From Oscillospiraceae bacterium (lineage in GTDB: Bacteria > Bacillota > Clostridia > Oscillospirales > Oscillospiraceae): 33,276 bases of DNA. The stretch is taken from the NCBI GenBank assembly GCA_017452505.1, contig JAFTMI010000006.1, positions 1 through 33,276 on the forward strand, given 5' to 3'. The notes beneath the pieces are model-generated. The model was given only the letters and a program-made list of their open reading frames with translations. It was not told the origin of the DNA and ran no database searches. The translations under genes were made by a program, and so were the position numbers. Positions 8,683-15,829 of this stretch are shown here, one piece after another. The stretch's first letter is position 1. Each line of letters starts with the position of its first letter.

Positions 8683-9480
8683 ATGAAAGAACAAATTTTA
8701 TCTCAAATTCCTACAGAGTGTCCCTGGCGGGACACTCTGTATTGGTATGATACAATTGATTCCACAAATACCCGGGCAAAGGAGCTGGCCAAAGAGGGTG
8801 CTCCTGCCGGTACTGTATTGGTAGCCGGCAACCAAACCGGTGGCCGGGGGCGTATGGGGCGCAGTTTCTCCTCCCCTGCCGGAATGGGTGTATATCTGTC
8901 CGTGATTCTCCGCCCCGGGTGCAAAGGGAATCAGCTTATGCATTTGACCTGCGCTGCCGCTGTCGCCGCCTGTGAAGCCGTGGAAAAGGCAAGCGGTACG
9001 CTTCCTGGCATCAAATGGATCAACGATTTGGTTTGCGGAAAAGAAAAGTTAGGGGGTATCCTAACAGAACTATCCGTAAACAGCGACGGTTTTGTGGATT
9101 GGGCTGTTGTGGGTATCGGCATTAACTGCTGTCAGAAAAAGACAGATTTCCCAACTGAATTGCAGGATATTGCCACTTCCCTGCTTCTGCAAACAGGAAA
9201 AGCCTGTTCTCCTGCCCTGTTGGCTGCTTGTCTAACGGAATCTCTTTACGAAATGGATAAGATTCTGCTGTCACAAAAGCAGCAGCTTATGGACATCTAC
9301 CGCCGCCATTGTGTGACCCTTGGAAAAAGGATCCTAATGGTCCGGGGTGATGAATCCGCCTATGGAGAAGCCTTGGATTTAGACGAAGACGGAGGTCTGT
9401 TGGTTCGTCTGTCTGACGAAACAGAAAAAGTTGTCAATTCCGGGGAAGTCAGCATCCGGGGTATGTATGGCTATGTATAA
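8683..9480 (+). CDS. birA: Biotin-[acetyl-CoA-carboxylase] ligase, short form without the DNA-binding domain
   Basis: A 265-residue ligase with the family core: IDSTNTRAKELAKEGAPAGTVLVAGNQTGGRGRMGRSFSSP (the GRGRxGR biotinyl-AMP loop), KWINDLV, KLGGILTE and VVGIGINC. It activates biotin and attaches it to carboxylase carrier domains. The N-terminal winged helix of bifunctional BirA repressors is missing, so this is the type I enzyme with no direct repressor role. It starts three bases after the preceding gene stops and has no strong ribosome-binding site, so translation may be coupled. A perfect 13-bp hairpin lies 30 bases into the frame (8712-8741). Confidence 0.94.
   Translation: MKEQILSQIPTECPWRDTLYWYDTIDSTNTRAKELAKEGAPAGTVLVAGNQTGGRGRMGRSFSSPAGMGVYLSVILRPGCKGNQLMHLTCAAAVAACEAVEKASGTLPGIKWINDLVCGKEKLGGILTELSVNSDGFVDWAVVGIGINCCQKKTDFPTELQDIATSLLLQTGKACSPALLAACLTESLYEMDKILLSQKQQLMDIYRRHCVTLGKRILMVRGDESAYGEALDLDEDGGLLVRLSDETEKVVNSGEVSIRGMYGYV
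8712..8741 (+). repeat. Perfect 13-bp hairpin inside the start of birA
   Basis: Arms 8712-8724 (TACAGAGTGTCCC) and 8729-8741 pair without mismatch around a four-base TGGC loop. It is within codons 10-20 of birA. No T-run follows, so it is not a standard terminator. Confidence 0.9.
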
Positions 9481-9487
9481 ATTCTTC

Positions 9488-9516
9488 TTGCATTTTTTAT
9501 GGCGATTGGTTATAAT
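9488..9516 (+). promoter_or_regulatory. Promoter of the small acidic membrane protein gene
   Basis: TTGCAT (9488-9493) and TATAAT (9511-9516) with a 17-base spacer, beginning eight bases after the birA stop. It gives a leader of about 45 bases before the start at 9568. Confidence 0.75.
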
Positions 9517-9567
9517 AATCTTACAAGAGTACACTCCAAAACGGATCTTTTATGGGAGGTTATGATT

Positions 9568-9786
9568 ATGAAAGTTTTTAACAAAATTCTGAAGGTTTTC
9601 TTGGCTTTGGCCGCTGTTGCCGGCATCATTTACACCATTGCTGCTTACGGCGAGCGGATCGTTGCCTGGGCAAAGAACCTGCTGGAAACTCTGCGCGCCA
9701 AAATTGATTACTGTTACAACGATGACGAGGATTTCGACGAGGAATTCTGCGACGATGTAACCGACGAGGAAGATTTCGAGGCTTAA
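9568..9786 (+). CDS. Small single-span membrane protein with an acidic tail
   Basis: A 72-residue protein: basic start MKVFNKILKVF, one membrane segment (LALAAVAGIIYTIAAYG), an amphipathic linker, then a tail of about 20 residues that is mostly Asp and Glu with two Cys (DDEDFDEEFCDDVTDEEDFE). I chose ATG 9568 because the GGGAGG site ends eight bases before it; ATG 9562 is only two bases away from that site. It has its own promoter and a strong terminator, so it is a deliberate single-gene unit and probably well expressed. Similar short acidic-tailed proteins occur in clostridial genomes without known function. No function assigned. Confidence 0.75.
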   Translation: MKVFNKILKVFLALAAVAGIIYTIAAYGERIVAWAKNLLETLRAKIDYCYNDDEDFDEEFCDDVTDEEDFEA

Positions 9787-9795
9787 TTGCTTGAC

Positions 9796-9830
9796 AAAAA
9801 ACGCCATCTCCACTGGAGATGGCGTTTTTT
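9796..9830. terminator. Bidirectional terminator between the small membrane protein gene and the pseudouridine synthase gene
   Basis: ACGCCATCTCC (9801-9811) pairs with 9815-9825 around a three-base loop, flanked by A-run and T-run. It serves the plus gene ending at 9786, and the minus gene ends at its edge (9829). Confidence 0.92.
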
Positions 9831-10797
9831 ATTTGATTTCAGCATTTGGGAAATAGGTTTTCACGAAATCCACTTCTTCTACCTGGAAACTCTTGCCGTT
9901 CAAATACGCCAGGCAGCCGCTGTCTGTTGTGAATTGGAAGGTCAGCTTATAGGAATAGAGGGCCTGGTAGGTTCTGTCAAACCGCTTGTCCAGTTTTCCG
10001 TATTTGCCGTCACCCAGGAGCGGGTGACCCGCATGGGCAAACTGGGCGCGGATCTGGTGGGTTCTGCCGGTGATCAGCTCGCACTCCACCAAGGACAGGC
10101 CGTTGGCGCTTTGCAGCACCTTATAGTTGGTTTGGCAGGTTTTCGCGCCGGGTTGCGGGGTATCTGTGACGAAGACCCGGTTCTTTTGGGCATCTTTGAA
10201 GAGGTAGCCTTTCAGGCTGCCTTTTTGCGGCTTGGGCGTGCCCTCTACAATAGCCAAATAGCGCTTGTCCAGCTCTCGGTCCTTGATTTTCTGGTTCAGA
10301 ATCCGCAGGGCTTCGGCATTCTTGGCAGCGATCACAATACCGCCGGTATTGCGATCAATGCGGTTGCACAGGGCAGGCGCAAAGGCATTCTCCCCCCTCG
10401 GACTCCACTCCCGCTTTTGGTAAAGATAGGCCTGGATATGGTCGATAAGGGTTCTGCCATACTCTGCTCCGTCGTGGGGATGGACGGCCAAGCCGGGGCG
10501 CTTGTCTGCCAGGAGGATATTCTCATCCTCGTAGACAATGTTCAGCTTGGGCGTTGCCACCGTCAGGTAGGCATTATCCTCCCGGGGCTTGTCAAAAAAT
10601 TCATCGTTGATAAACAGCTGCAGCACATCGCCGTCTTCCAGACGGGTATCCCGCTCAGCACGGGCACCATTGCGCTTGATACGTTTAATGCGGATGTATT
10701 TTTGCGCCAAAGATGCCGGCAGCAGCGGCACTGCCTTGCCCAAAAAGCGATCCAGCCGCTGGCCGCTGTCATTGGGGCCAATGGTTATCTCTTTCAT
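9829..10797 (-). CDS. RluA-family 23S rRNA pseudouridine synthase (RluC/RluD type)
   Basis: 322 residues with an N-terminal S4 RNA-binding domain (about 12-75: SGQRLDRFLGKAVPLLP, RIKRNG) and a pseudouridine synthase domain. The catalytic Asp is in CNRIDRNTGGIVIAAK, a variant of the HRLDxxTSG motif; RYLAIVEG and GRTHQIRAQFAHAGHPLLGDGKYG follow. Enzymes of this family isomerise uridines in 23S rRNA. The start overlaps the hprK stop by four bases, so the two genes are coupled. The exact target position cannot be set from sequence alone. Confidence 0.92.
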   Translation of the reverse strand: MKEITIGPNDSGQRLDRFLGKAVPLLPASLAQKYIRIKRIKRNGARAERDTRLEDGDVLQLFINDEFFDKPREDNAYLTVATPKLNIVYEDENILLADKRPGLAVHPHDGAEYGRTLIDHIQAYLYQKREWSPRGENAFAPALCNRIDRNTGGIVIAAKNAEALRILNQKIKDRELDKRYLAIVEGTPKPQKGSLKGYLFKDAQKNRVFVTDTPQPGAKTCQTNYKVLQSANGLSLVECELITGRTHQIRAQFAHAGHPLLGDGKYGKLDKRFDRTYQALYSYKLTFQFTTDSGCLAYLNGKSFQVEEVDFVKTYFPNAEIK

Positions 10798-11726
10798 AGA
10801 GGTTCTCCCACAAGGTTGTTGATCTGCTCTGTAAACTCCTTGGCGGGGTTGTAGCCCATCTTCCGCTGGCGGTTATTCATTGCCGCCACCTCCAAAATCA
10901 CCGCCAAATTACGGCCGGGGGTGATAGGAATGGTGTTAATAGGAATCTGCACGCCCAAAATGTCTGTATACTGATCTTCCAGTCCCAGGCGGTCATAGGT
11001 TTGGTGCTGATCCCAGGGAACCACATTCACAACCAAGTCGATTTCATTTTCTGCCTTAACTGCGCCCATACCAAACAGCTTTGCCACATTGATAATGCCT
11101 ATGTCCCGCAGCTCCACATAGTTACGGACCACATCCGGCGCAGAACCGATGAGCTTATTACCAACCTTGCGGATCTCCACAGCATCGTCAGCGATCAGTC
11201 GGTGGCCGCGCTTTAAAAGCTCCACAGCGGTTTCACTCTTGCCCATACCGCTTTCACCGGTGAGGAGGATTCCCTCGCCGTAGACCTCCATCAGCACGCC
11301 GTGGCGGGTGATTCGGGATGCAAGGGTCGCAGACAAATACGCAATGATCGCCGACACAATGGTGCTGGTGCTCTCATGGCAGCGCAGGACAGTTACATCG
11401 TGCTTCTTCGCCATCTCCAGGCACACCGGGTCCACCGCATTATAGCGGGTGATCAGCAACGCTGGGAACTTAAAGGCGCAGTAGCGGTCTAAGGTCATTG
11501 CCCGCTCCGCCTCAGAAAGCTTTTGCAGATAACTTACCTCCACATTGCCCATAACCTGCAGGCGCATGGGCTCAAAGTGGTCAAAGTATCCGGCAAGCTG
11601 CAGACCGGGTCTTGCCACATCTGCAACGGTAAGTTGAATGTTTTCATAATCGCTGGAACGATAGGCAACCTCCAGCTCAAATTCCTTGACCAGCGTGGTC
11701 AACGGTACACTATATACATTAAACAT
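10794..11726 (-). CDS. hprK: HPr kinase/phosphorylase
   Basis: Starting at MFNVYSVPLTTLVKEF the protein is 310 residues, the usual size. It has the Walker A GESGMGKSETAVELLKRGH, the following LIADDAVEI segment, and the family signature ELRDIGIINVAKLFGMGAV. HprK phosphorylates Ser46 of HPr when glycolytic intermediates are high, and so drives carbon catabolite control with CcpA in Firmicutes. A longer frame from 11810 would pass through the promoter at 11752-11780, and a GGGGTG site sits seven bases before ATG 11726. No HPr gene is in the window. It heads a two-gene operon with the pseudouridine synthase gene. Confidence 0.95.
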   Translation of the reverse strand: MFNVYSVPLTTLVKEFELEVAYRSSDYENIQLTVADVARPGLQLAGYFDHFEPMRLQVMGNVEVSYLQKLSEAERAMTLDRYCAFKFPALLITRYNAVDPVCLEMAKKHDVTVLRCHESTSTIVSAIIAYLSATLASRITRHGVLMEVYGEGILLTGESGMGKSETAVELLKRGHRLIADDAVEIRKVGNKLIGSAPDVVRNYVELRDIGIINVAKLFGMGAVKAENEIDLVVNVVPWDQHQTYDRLGLEDQYTDILGVQIPINTIPITPGRNLAVILEVAAMNNRQRKMGYNPAKEFTEQINNLVGEPL

Positions 11727-11751
11727 CGTTTCGCACCCCATTTCTATGGCT

Positions 11752-11780
11752 ATTATAACGGCCAACAGGTCAAATAGCAA
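11752..11780 (-). promoter_or_regulatory. Promoter of hprK
   Basis: On the minus strand, TTGCTA (11780-11775) and TATAAT (11757-11752) are 17 bases apart. Its position rules out the upstream start codons of the longer hprK frame. Confidence 0.65.
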
Positions 11781-11818
11781 CAATATTTTAGAAAAGTAAA
11801 AAATTTTCAAAAAAACAC

Positions 11819-11847
11819 TTGCATTTTGGAAGAATCTTTGGTATCAT
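11819..11847 (+). promoter_or_regulatory. Promoter of rpmB
   Basis: TTGCAT (11819-11824), 17-base spacer, TATCAT (11842-11847). It gives a leader of about 55 bases before the start at 11907. Confidence 0.7.
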
Positions 11848-11906
11848 ATCAAAGCGCCTGTTTGCAGGGCGTCAAATTTGTGAGATTCGATAGGAGGTGC
11901 AGCAGA

Positions 11907-12095
11907 ATGGCGAAGTGTGATTTTTGTGACAAGGGCGTTACCTTTGGTATTAAGGTTTCCCACTCCCACAGACGTTCCAACCGGACTTGGAAGCCCAATG
12001 TAAAGCGGGTCAAGGCCATTGTGAACGGTACTCCGTGCCACGTGTACGCTTGTACCAGATGCCTCCGTTCCAATAAGGTTGAGCGGGCCATCTAA
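11907..12095 (+). CDS. rpmB: 50S ribosomal protein L28 (zinc-binding form)
   Basis: 62 residues beginning MAKCDFCDKGVTFGIKVSHS and including SNRTWKPNV. Two CxxC pairs (CDFC at 4-7 and CTRC at 49-52) mark the zinc-binding C+ version of L28. The ATG follows an AGGAGG site by nine bases. It is a single-gene unit with its own promoter and terminator, lying between hprK and the secreted lysozyme gene. Confidence 0.97.
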   Translation: MAKCDFCDKGVTFGIKVSHSHRRSNRTWKPNVKRVKAIVNGTPCHVYACTRCLRSNKVERAI

Positions 12096-12112
12096 TCCCT
12101 TGCAACCAAAGT

Positions 12113-12141
12113 ACGGCATTGCGTTATGCAATGCCGTTTTT
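12113..12141 (+). terminator. Terminator of rpmB
   Basis: ACGGCATTGC (12113-12122) pairs with 12128-12137 around a five-base loop, followed by a T-run. Confidence 0.9.
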
Positions 12142-12153
12142 GCGTTTTATAGC

Positions 12154-12187
12154 AAAAGAGAGAGTTCCCAAATGGGAACCCTCTTTT
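12154..12187 (-). terminator. Terminator of the secreted lysozyme gene
   Basis: A GTTCCC/GGGAAC stem extended by GAG/CTC across one mismatch with a four-base loop. It is immediately downstream of the lysozyme stop, with a T-run on the minus strand. Confidence 0.75.
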
Positions 12188-12188
12188 A

Positions 12189-14462
12189 TTACTTTGTATA
12201 GCCCATATGGATCCAGCCGGTGGCAATTCTGCCCCAGGTGGCGCCATCCGAAGCCTTCTTGGTTTCCAAAATATCTACCTTAGAGCCATAGTAGAGATAC
12301 CCTACAATGGCATTTTCCGTGCCGGCATCTCTGCGAACACGCAGGCAGTCGGCAATGATAGTTTTGGTAGTCTTTTGGGTGGTGGGGGTGGTAGGCGTGG
12401 TAGGTGTTGTCTGGGTCTGGGCCTTATCCAGGATCACATAGTCCATGGAAATCCAGCCTTCCACGATCTTGCCCCATTTCATACCGCCAACAGTTTTCTG
12501 CTCGGTGATGGTTACCTTCTGCTTGGGAGACAGGTAGCCTGCCACCGCATAGGAAGTACCGGGGCCGCTGCGAATGCGCAGCCATTCCTGGACATTTACT
12601 GTGCCGGTCACAGCATTTGCCGGTGTTGTGGGCTGGGTGGTTGTGTTGTCGGCATTGCCGGTGCTGGTGGTCTGATCGAACTTCACATAGTTGATGCAGA
12701 TCCAGCCATTGGCTATCTTACCCCATTCCAACGTGCCATTGATCTTGCGTTCCGTAATCGTAACGGATGCGCCTTGGGTCAAGTAGCTGACAATGGAATA
12801 GGTCGTACCGGGGCCGCTGCGAATCAGCAGCTCTGTGGCAGTTACCTTGCCGGTTTGTGCGCCGGTACTGCCGGTATTGCCGGTATTGCCGGTGCTGCCG
12901 CTTGCAGGCTTATCCAGGATCACATAGTCCAGGCTGATCCAGCCCTTGGTAATACGACCCCAGGTCGTTGCGCCCACGGTCTTCTGCTCCAGGATCTCCA
13001 CCTTTTCCTTGGGGCCAAGGTAACCGGCAACAGAATAGGATGTGCCGGGGCCGTTACGGACACGCAGCCATTCCTGCACATTGGTAATGCCGGTGACCTT
13101 GGTCTGCTCCGGCTTTGCAGGGGCGGTAGTAGGCGCTACAGTGGGTTTCGCTGTTGCGGCTGTTGCAGCCGTGGGTTTGGCAGTTGCGGTGGTAGCAGCT
13201 GTAGGCTTGGTGGCCTGGCTGTTGATAACAGTTTCGTAATTGGTGTACTGCAGAGCGATCCAGCCCTTTTCGGATTTACCCCAAAGGTATCCGGTGCCGG
13301 TAGCGGTTTCCGTGATGGTCAGCTTATCGCCCTTGGTAGCCACGCCCACTCTTGTATAGTTGGTGCCGGGCCCCTGGCGCAGGTTCACATCAACACCGGT
13401 TACGGTAATATTTACAGGATCCTGCTTTGTAGTATTATTCTCAGCCGGAGCTTTTCCGCCGGCGTCCTTCCACTGGGCATACAGGGTCTTGCCCTTGGTG
13501 GAGGCATTCAGAACAGTAACCTTGGTGCCGCCGGACTTAGCGGTGAACCAGCCCTGGAAGGTATAACCTGCATAGGTAGGAGTCGGGAAGGGCTTGGCTG
13601 TAAGCTTGGCATCATAGCCCTGGCTCCGGGGACTGGTCGTGCCACCATTGGCATCATAAAGAACATAACAATAATGATCCGGAGGATTTTGGCTGTAAAC
13701 ACCGTTAAGATATATATTTGCCTCACTCAGGCGGCGGCGCAGCAGGAAGCTCTTGATCTCACCGCCGGCACTGCACCACAGGGCAAAGGCCCGGATCAGA
13801 TCGTTGCCTTTATATCCCTTTGCAATGGCTGTATGGAATGTGCCGTTGGTTTCGTAGCACCAACCGGTACCACAGTTAAAGGAGAACAGCACCAGCGCAT
13901 CAAACTGGTTCTGCGTCAGCTTAAGGCCATACTTATCAATAACCTTTTTGTTGATATCACGCTCGATCTTGATGAGGTGATTGCGAAGCAGTGTTTCAGC
14001 TTCCTTCTCGGTGATACCGTTTTGGGTATAGTACTGGACCATATCACTGGGGCAGCTTGTGCCGTAACCCACAGTGTACTGGGTGTAATCCCAATAGGGC
14101 TTTCTGCTGAAACCTTCCTCTGCCTTCAGCACACGGATGCAGTCATTGCTGGCATGCATACCGGGCTCAGTAGGCTGGCTTGCAATGGTGGGCTTCACAG
14201 TGGGCGCCACGGTAGCCTTGGTAGTAGGCTTCGTAGTAGGCGCAGTCGTGGGAGCCGTTGTCGCCTTTGTGGCAGGCGCGGTAGTGGCCTTTGTTGTGGG
14301 TTTGGTAGTCGGCGCCGTGGTAGGCGCGGTAGTCGGTTCTGTTGTAGGCGCCGTTGTGGGCGCAGTAGTACTTTGTGCCGTTTCTGCCCAGGCTGTAGCA
14401 GGCAGAATGCTGAGCAGCATAATCACCGCCAGTAACAAACTGGTAATTCGTTTCTTCACCAA
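12189..14462 (-). CDS. Secreted lysozyme (GH24-type) with InlB-type repeat and five SH3b domains
   Basis: Order of parts: signal peptide (KKRITSLLLAVIMLLSILPATAWA, cut near residue 26); a Thr/Pro/Ala spacer of TAPTT and TKPTT units (about 29-100); a phage-T4-like GH24 lysozyme domain with E116, D125 and T130 (EEGF, PYWDYTQYTVGYGT) and the LTQNQFDALVLFSFNCGTG motif; a Listeria-Bacteroides repeat (YDANGGT to LYAQW, about 270-335); then five bacterial SH3 domains with RxGPGTxY cores. SH3b domains 2 and 4 are nearly the same (NVQEWLRxRxGPGTSY). The protein should cut peptidoglycan outside the cell while the SH3b domains hold the wall. The start is non-ATG: TTG 14462 or GTG 14459, six or nine bases after AAAGGAG. 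No phage genes are nearby, so it is a resident wall hydrolase. Confidence 0.9.
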   Translation of the reverse strand: MVKKRITSLLLAVIMLLSILPATAWAETAQSTTAPTTAPTTEPTTAPTTAPTTKPTTKATTAPATKATTAPTTAPTTKPTTKATVAPTVKPTIASQPTEPGMHASNDCIRVLKAEEGFSRKPYWDYTQYTVGYGTSCPSDMVQYYTQNGITEKEAETLLRNHLIKIERDINKKVIDKYGLKLTQNQFDALVLFSFNCGTGWCYETNGTFHTAIAKGYKGNDLIRAFALWCSAGGEIKSFLLRRRLSEANIYLNGVYSQNPPDHYCYVLYDANGGTTSPRSQGYDAKLTAKPFPTPTYAGYTFQGWFTAKSGGTKVTVLNASTKGKTLYAQWKDAGGKAPAENNTTKQDPVNITVTGVDVNLRQGPGTNYTRVGVATKGDKLTITETATGTGYLWGKSEKGWIALQYTNYETVINSQATKPTAATTATAKPTAATAATAKPTVAPTTAPAKPEQTKVTGITNVQEWLRVRNGPGTSYSVAGYLGPKEKVEILEQKTVGATTWGRITKGWISLDYVILDKPASGSTGNTGNTGSTGAQTGKVTATELLIRSGPGTTYSIVSYLTQGASVTITERKINGTLEWGKIANGWICINYVKFDQTTSTGNADNTTTQPTTPANAVTGTVNVQEWLRIRSGPGTSYAVAGYLSPKQKVTITEQKTVGGMKWGKIVEGWISMDYVILDKAQTQTTPTTPTTPTTQKTTKTIIADCLRVRRDAGTENAIVGYLYYGSKVDILETKKASDGATWGRIATGWIHMGYTK

Positions 14463-14493
14463 TATGTACTCCTTTCAGTTTCTTTGCGCAACC

Positions 14494-14522
14494 ATTATAG
14501 CAGACATAACGCGTTATTGCAA
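14494..14522 (-). promoter_or_regulatory. Promoter of the lysozyme gene with a palindromic spacer
   Basis: On the minus strand, TTGCAA (14522-14517) and TATAAT (14499-14494) are spaced by 17 bases. The spacer contains the perfect palindrome ATAACGCGTTAT (14506-14517), a candidate operator. Confidence 0.7.
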
Positions 14523-14681
14523 CCTTTTTTTCGCAATTGTTACACGTTTGTTACCAATTTTACTGCAAAAATGTTTCCTATTCTGTATTATTTTAGGTGT
14601 TTATTTCCATATTTTTACAAATTATGTTTATCCTGCAAGTTAACATAATTTTATCGGTTATACTTTCCAAGGGCAATTTCG
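14523..14681. other. AT-rich gap between divergent lysozyme and mnmA promoters
   Basis: No gene is visible. The only structure seen is an inverted repeat, AAATTATGTT (14619-14628) and AACATAATTT (14642-14651), with a 13-base loop and no T-run that would suit a terminator. Confidence 0.6.
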
Positions 14682-14710
14682 TTGCATTTCGTTTTTTTAT
14701 GTGATAAGAT
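14682..14710 (+). promoter_or_regulatory. Promoter of mnmA
   Basis: TTGCAT (14682-14687), 17-base spacer, TAAGAT (14705-14710). The expected transcript start is about 25 bases before the coding start. Confidence 0.65.
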
Positions 14711-14739
14711 AGGCACATCTTAACAAGGAGGTGTTGCAA

Positions 14740-15801
14740 TTGGTAGCGATGATCGCCATGAGCGGCGGTGTGGACAGTTCTGTTGCTGCATATCTTACGC
14801 AGCAGGACGGTCTTACCTGCATCGGCGCAACCGCACAGATGTGCGGACCGGATATTTTGGGCAACGCTTACTCCCAGCAAAGTATCATGGATGCCAAAGC
14901 CGTTGCTGACCGCCTTGGAATGGATTTTCACATTTTAGATGCCACGGAAGCCTTTCGGCAGGATGTGGTAGAAGCTTTTATTCGTTGCTATGAAGAGGGT
15001 CTGACCCCCAACCCCTGCATTCAGTGTAACAAGCATATTAAGTTTTCTTATCTGCTGGACCAAGCCTTGGAGTTAGGTTGTGACTGCATTGTTACCGGCC
15101 ATTATGCCAAGATTCGGCAGGACGAAAAAACCGGCAGGTTTTTGCTGTACAAAGCCGCCGACGAAAGCAAGGATCAGTCTTATTTTCTTGCCTGCTTAGA
15201 TCAACGCCAGCTCTCCCATGCCCGCTTCCCTTTGGGAGAATACACCAAGGCAGAAATTCGGGAAATTGCAGAAAAACAAGGTTTTCTCAATGCCAAAAAG
15301 CGGGACAGCCAGGATATTTGTTTCATTCCGGACGGGGATTATAAAGCTTTTATCTGCCGCTATACCGGTAAGGCGTATCCCGCCGGAGATTATTTGGATC
15401 TGCAAGGCAAGGTCGTGGGCAAACACACCGGCGCTATCGGCTACACTTTAGGCCAGCGGAAAGGTCTGGGCATCGCCATGGGCGCACCGGTGTATGTATG
15501 CAGCAAGGATATGGATGCCAACACAGTAACAATCGGCCCGGAGGAAGCGCTGTTTACCGCTACCTTGGTGGCAAGGGATTGGAACTGGCTTCCCTTCCCT
15601 GCTTTGACCGAACCCATTCGGGTTATGGCCAAGGCGCGGTATCGGCACATCCCCCAGCCTGCAACGGTATATCCTGCAGAAGGCGGCAACGCCAAGGTGG
15701 TTTTTGACGAAGCGCAAAGGGCTATCACACCGGGACAAACCGTTGTCCTGTATGACGGGGATATGGTGGTCGGCAGCGGCATCATTACCGAAGCTTATTA
15801 A
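14740..15801 (+). CDS. mnmA: tRNA-specific 2-thiouridylase MnmA
   Basis: About 353 residues with the PP-loop MSGGVDSSVAAYL at the N-terminus, the first catalytic Cys in NPCIQCNKHIKF, VTGHYAKI, and the second catalytic Cys in SQDICFIPDGDY; YTLGQRKGLG and the C-terminal barrel domain follow. MnmA puts sulfur on U34 of tRNA-Glu, -Gln and -Lys, with sulfur relayed from a cysteine desulfurase. TTG 14740 is the best start because AAGGAGG (14725-14731) ends eight bases before it; GTG 14743 and ATG 14749 are alternatives, and GTG 14731 overlaps the ribosome-binding site. No desulfurase gene is adjacent. The gene is a single unit with its own promoter and terminator. Confidence 0.95.
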   Translation: MVAMIAMSGGVDSSVAAYLTQQDGLTCIGATAQMCGPDILGNAYSQQSIMDAKAVADRLGMDFHILDATEAFRQDVVEAFIRCYEEGLTPNPCIQCNKHIKFSYLLDQALELGCDCIVTGHYAKIRQDEKTGRFLLYKAADESKDQSYFLACLDQRQLSHARFPLGEYTKAEIREIAEKQGFLNAKKRDSQDICFIPDGDYKAFICRYTGKAYPAGDYLDLQGKVVGKHTGAIGYTLGQRKGLGIAMGAPVYVCSKDMDANTVTIGPEEALFTATLVARDWNWLPFPALTEPIRVMAKARYRHIPQPATVYPAEGGNAKVVFDEAQRAITPGQTVVLYDGDMVVGSGIITEAY

Positions 15802-15829
15802 AAACCGGAAGCTCGGCTTCCGGTTTTTT
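15801..15829. terminator. Bidirectional terminator between mnmA and the AraC-type regulator gene
   Basis: AAAACCGGAAGC pairs with GCTTCCGGTTTT around a three-base loop. It serves mnmA on the plus strand and the regulator gene on the minus strand, whose stop lies at its edge. Confidence 0.9.

Noticed and set aside
9787-10854. 355-codon plus-strand frame over the pseudouridine synthase gene
   Set aside because: It is a shadow of a gene with clear S4 and synthase motifs, and it begins inside a terminator.
12207-14435. 742-codon open frame on the plus strand opposite the lysozyme gene
   Set aside because: It mirrors the repeated SH3b and Thr/Pro codons of the real gene, has no ribosome-binding site, no recognisable domain, and a Gly/Cys/Arg-rich composition typical of antisense frames.
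12189-14462. Prophage remnant
   Set aside because: The lysozyme domain is phage-like, but the gene has a signal peptide and SH3b domains, and neighbours are rpmB and mnmA with no phage genes.
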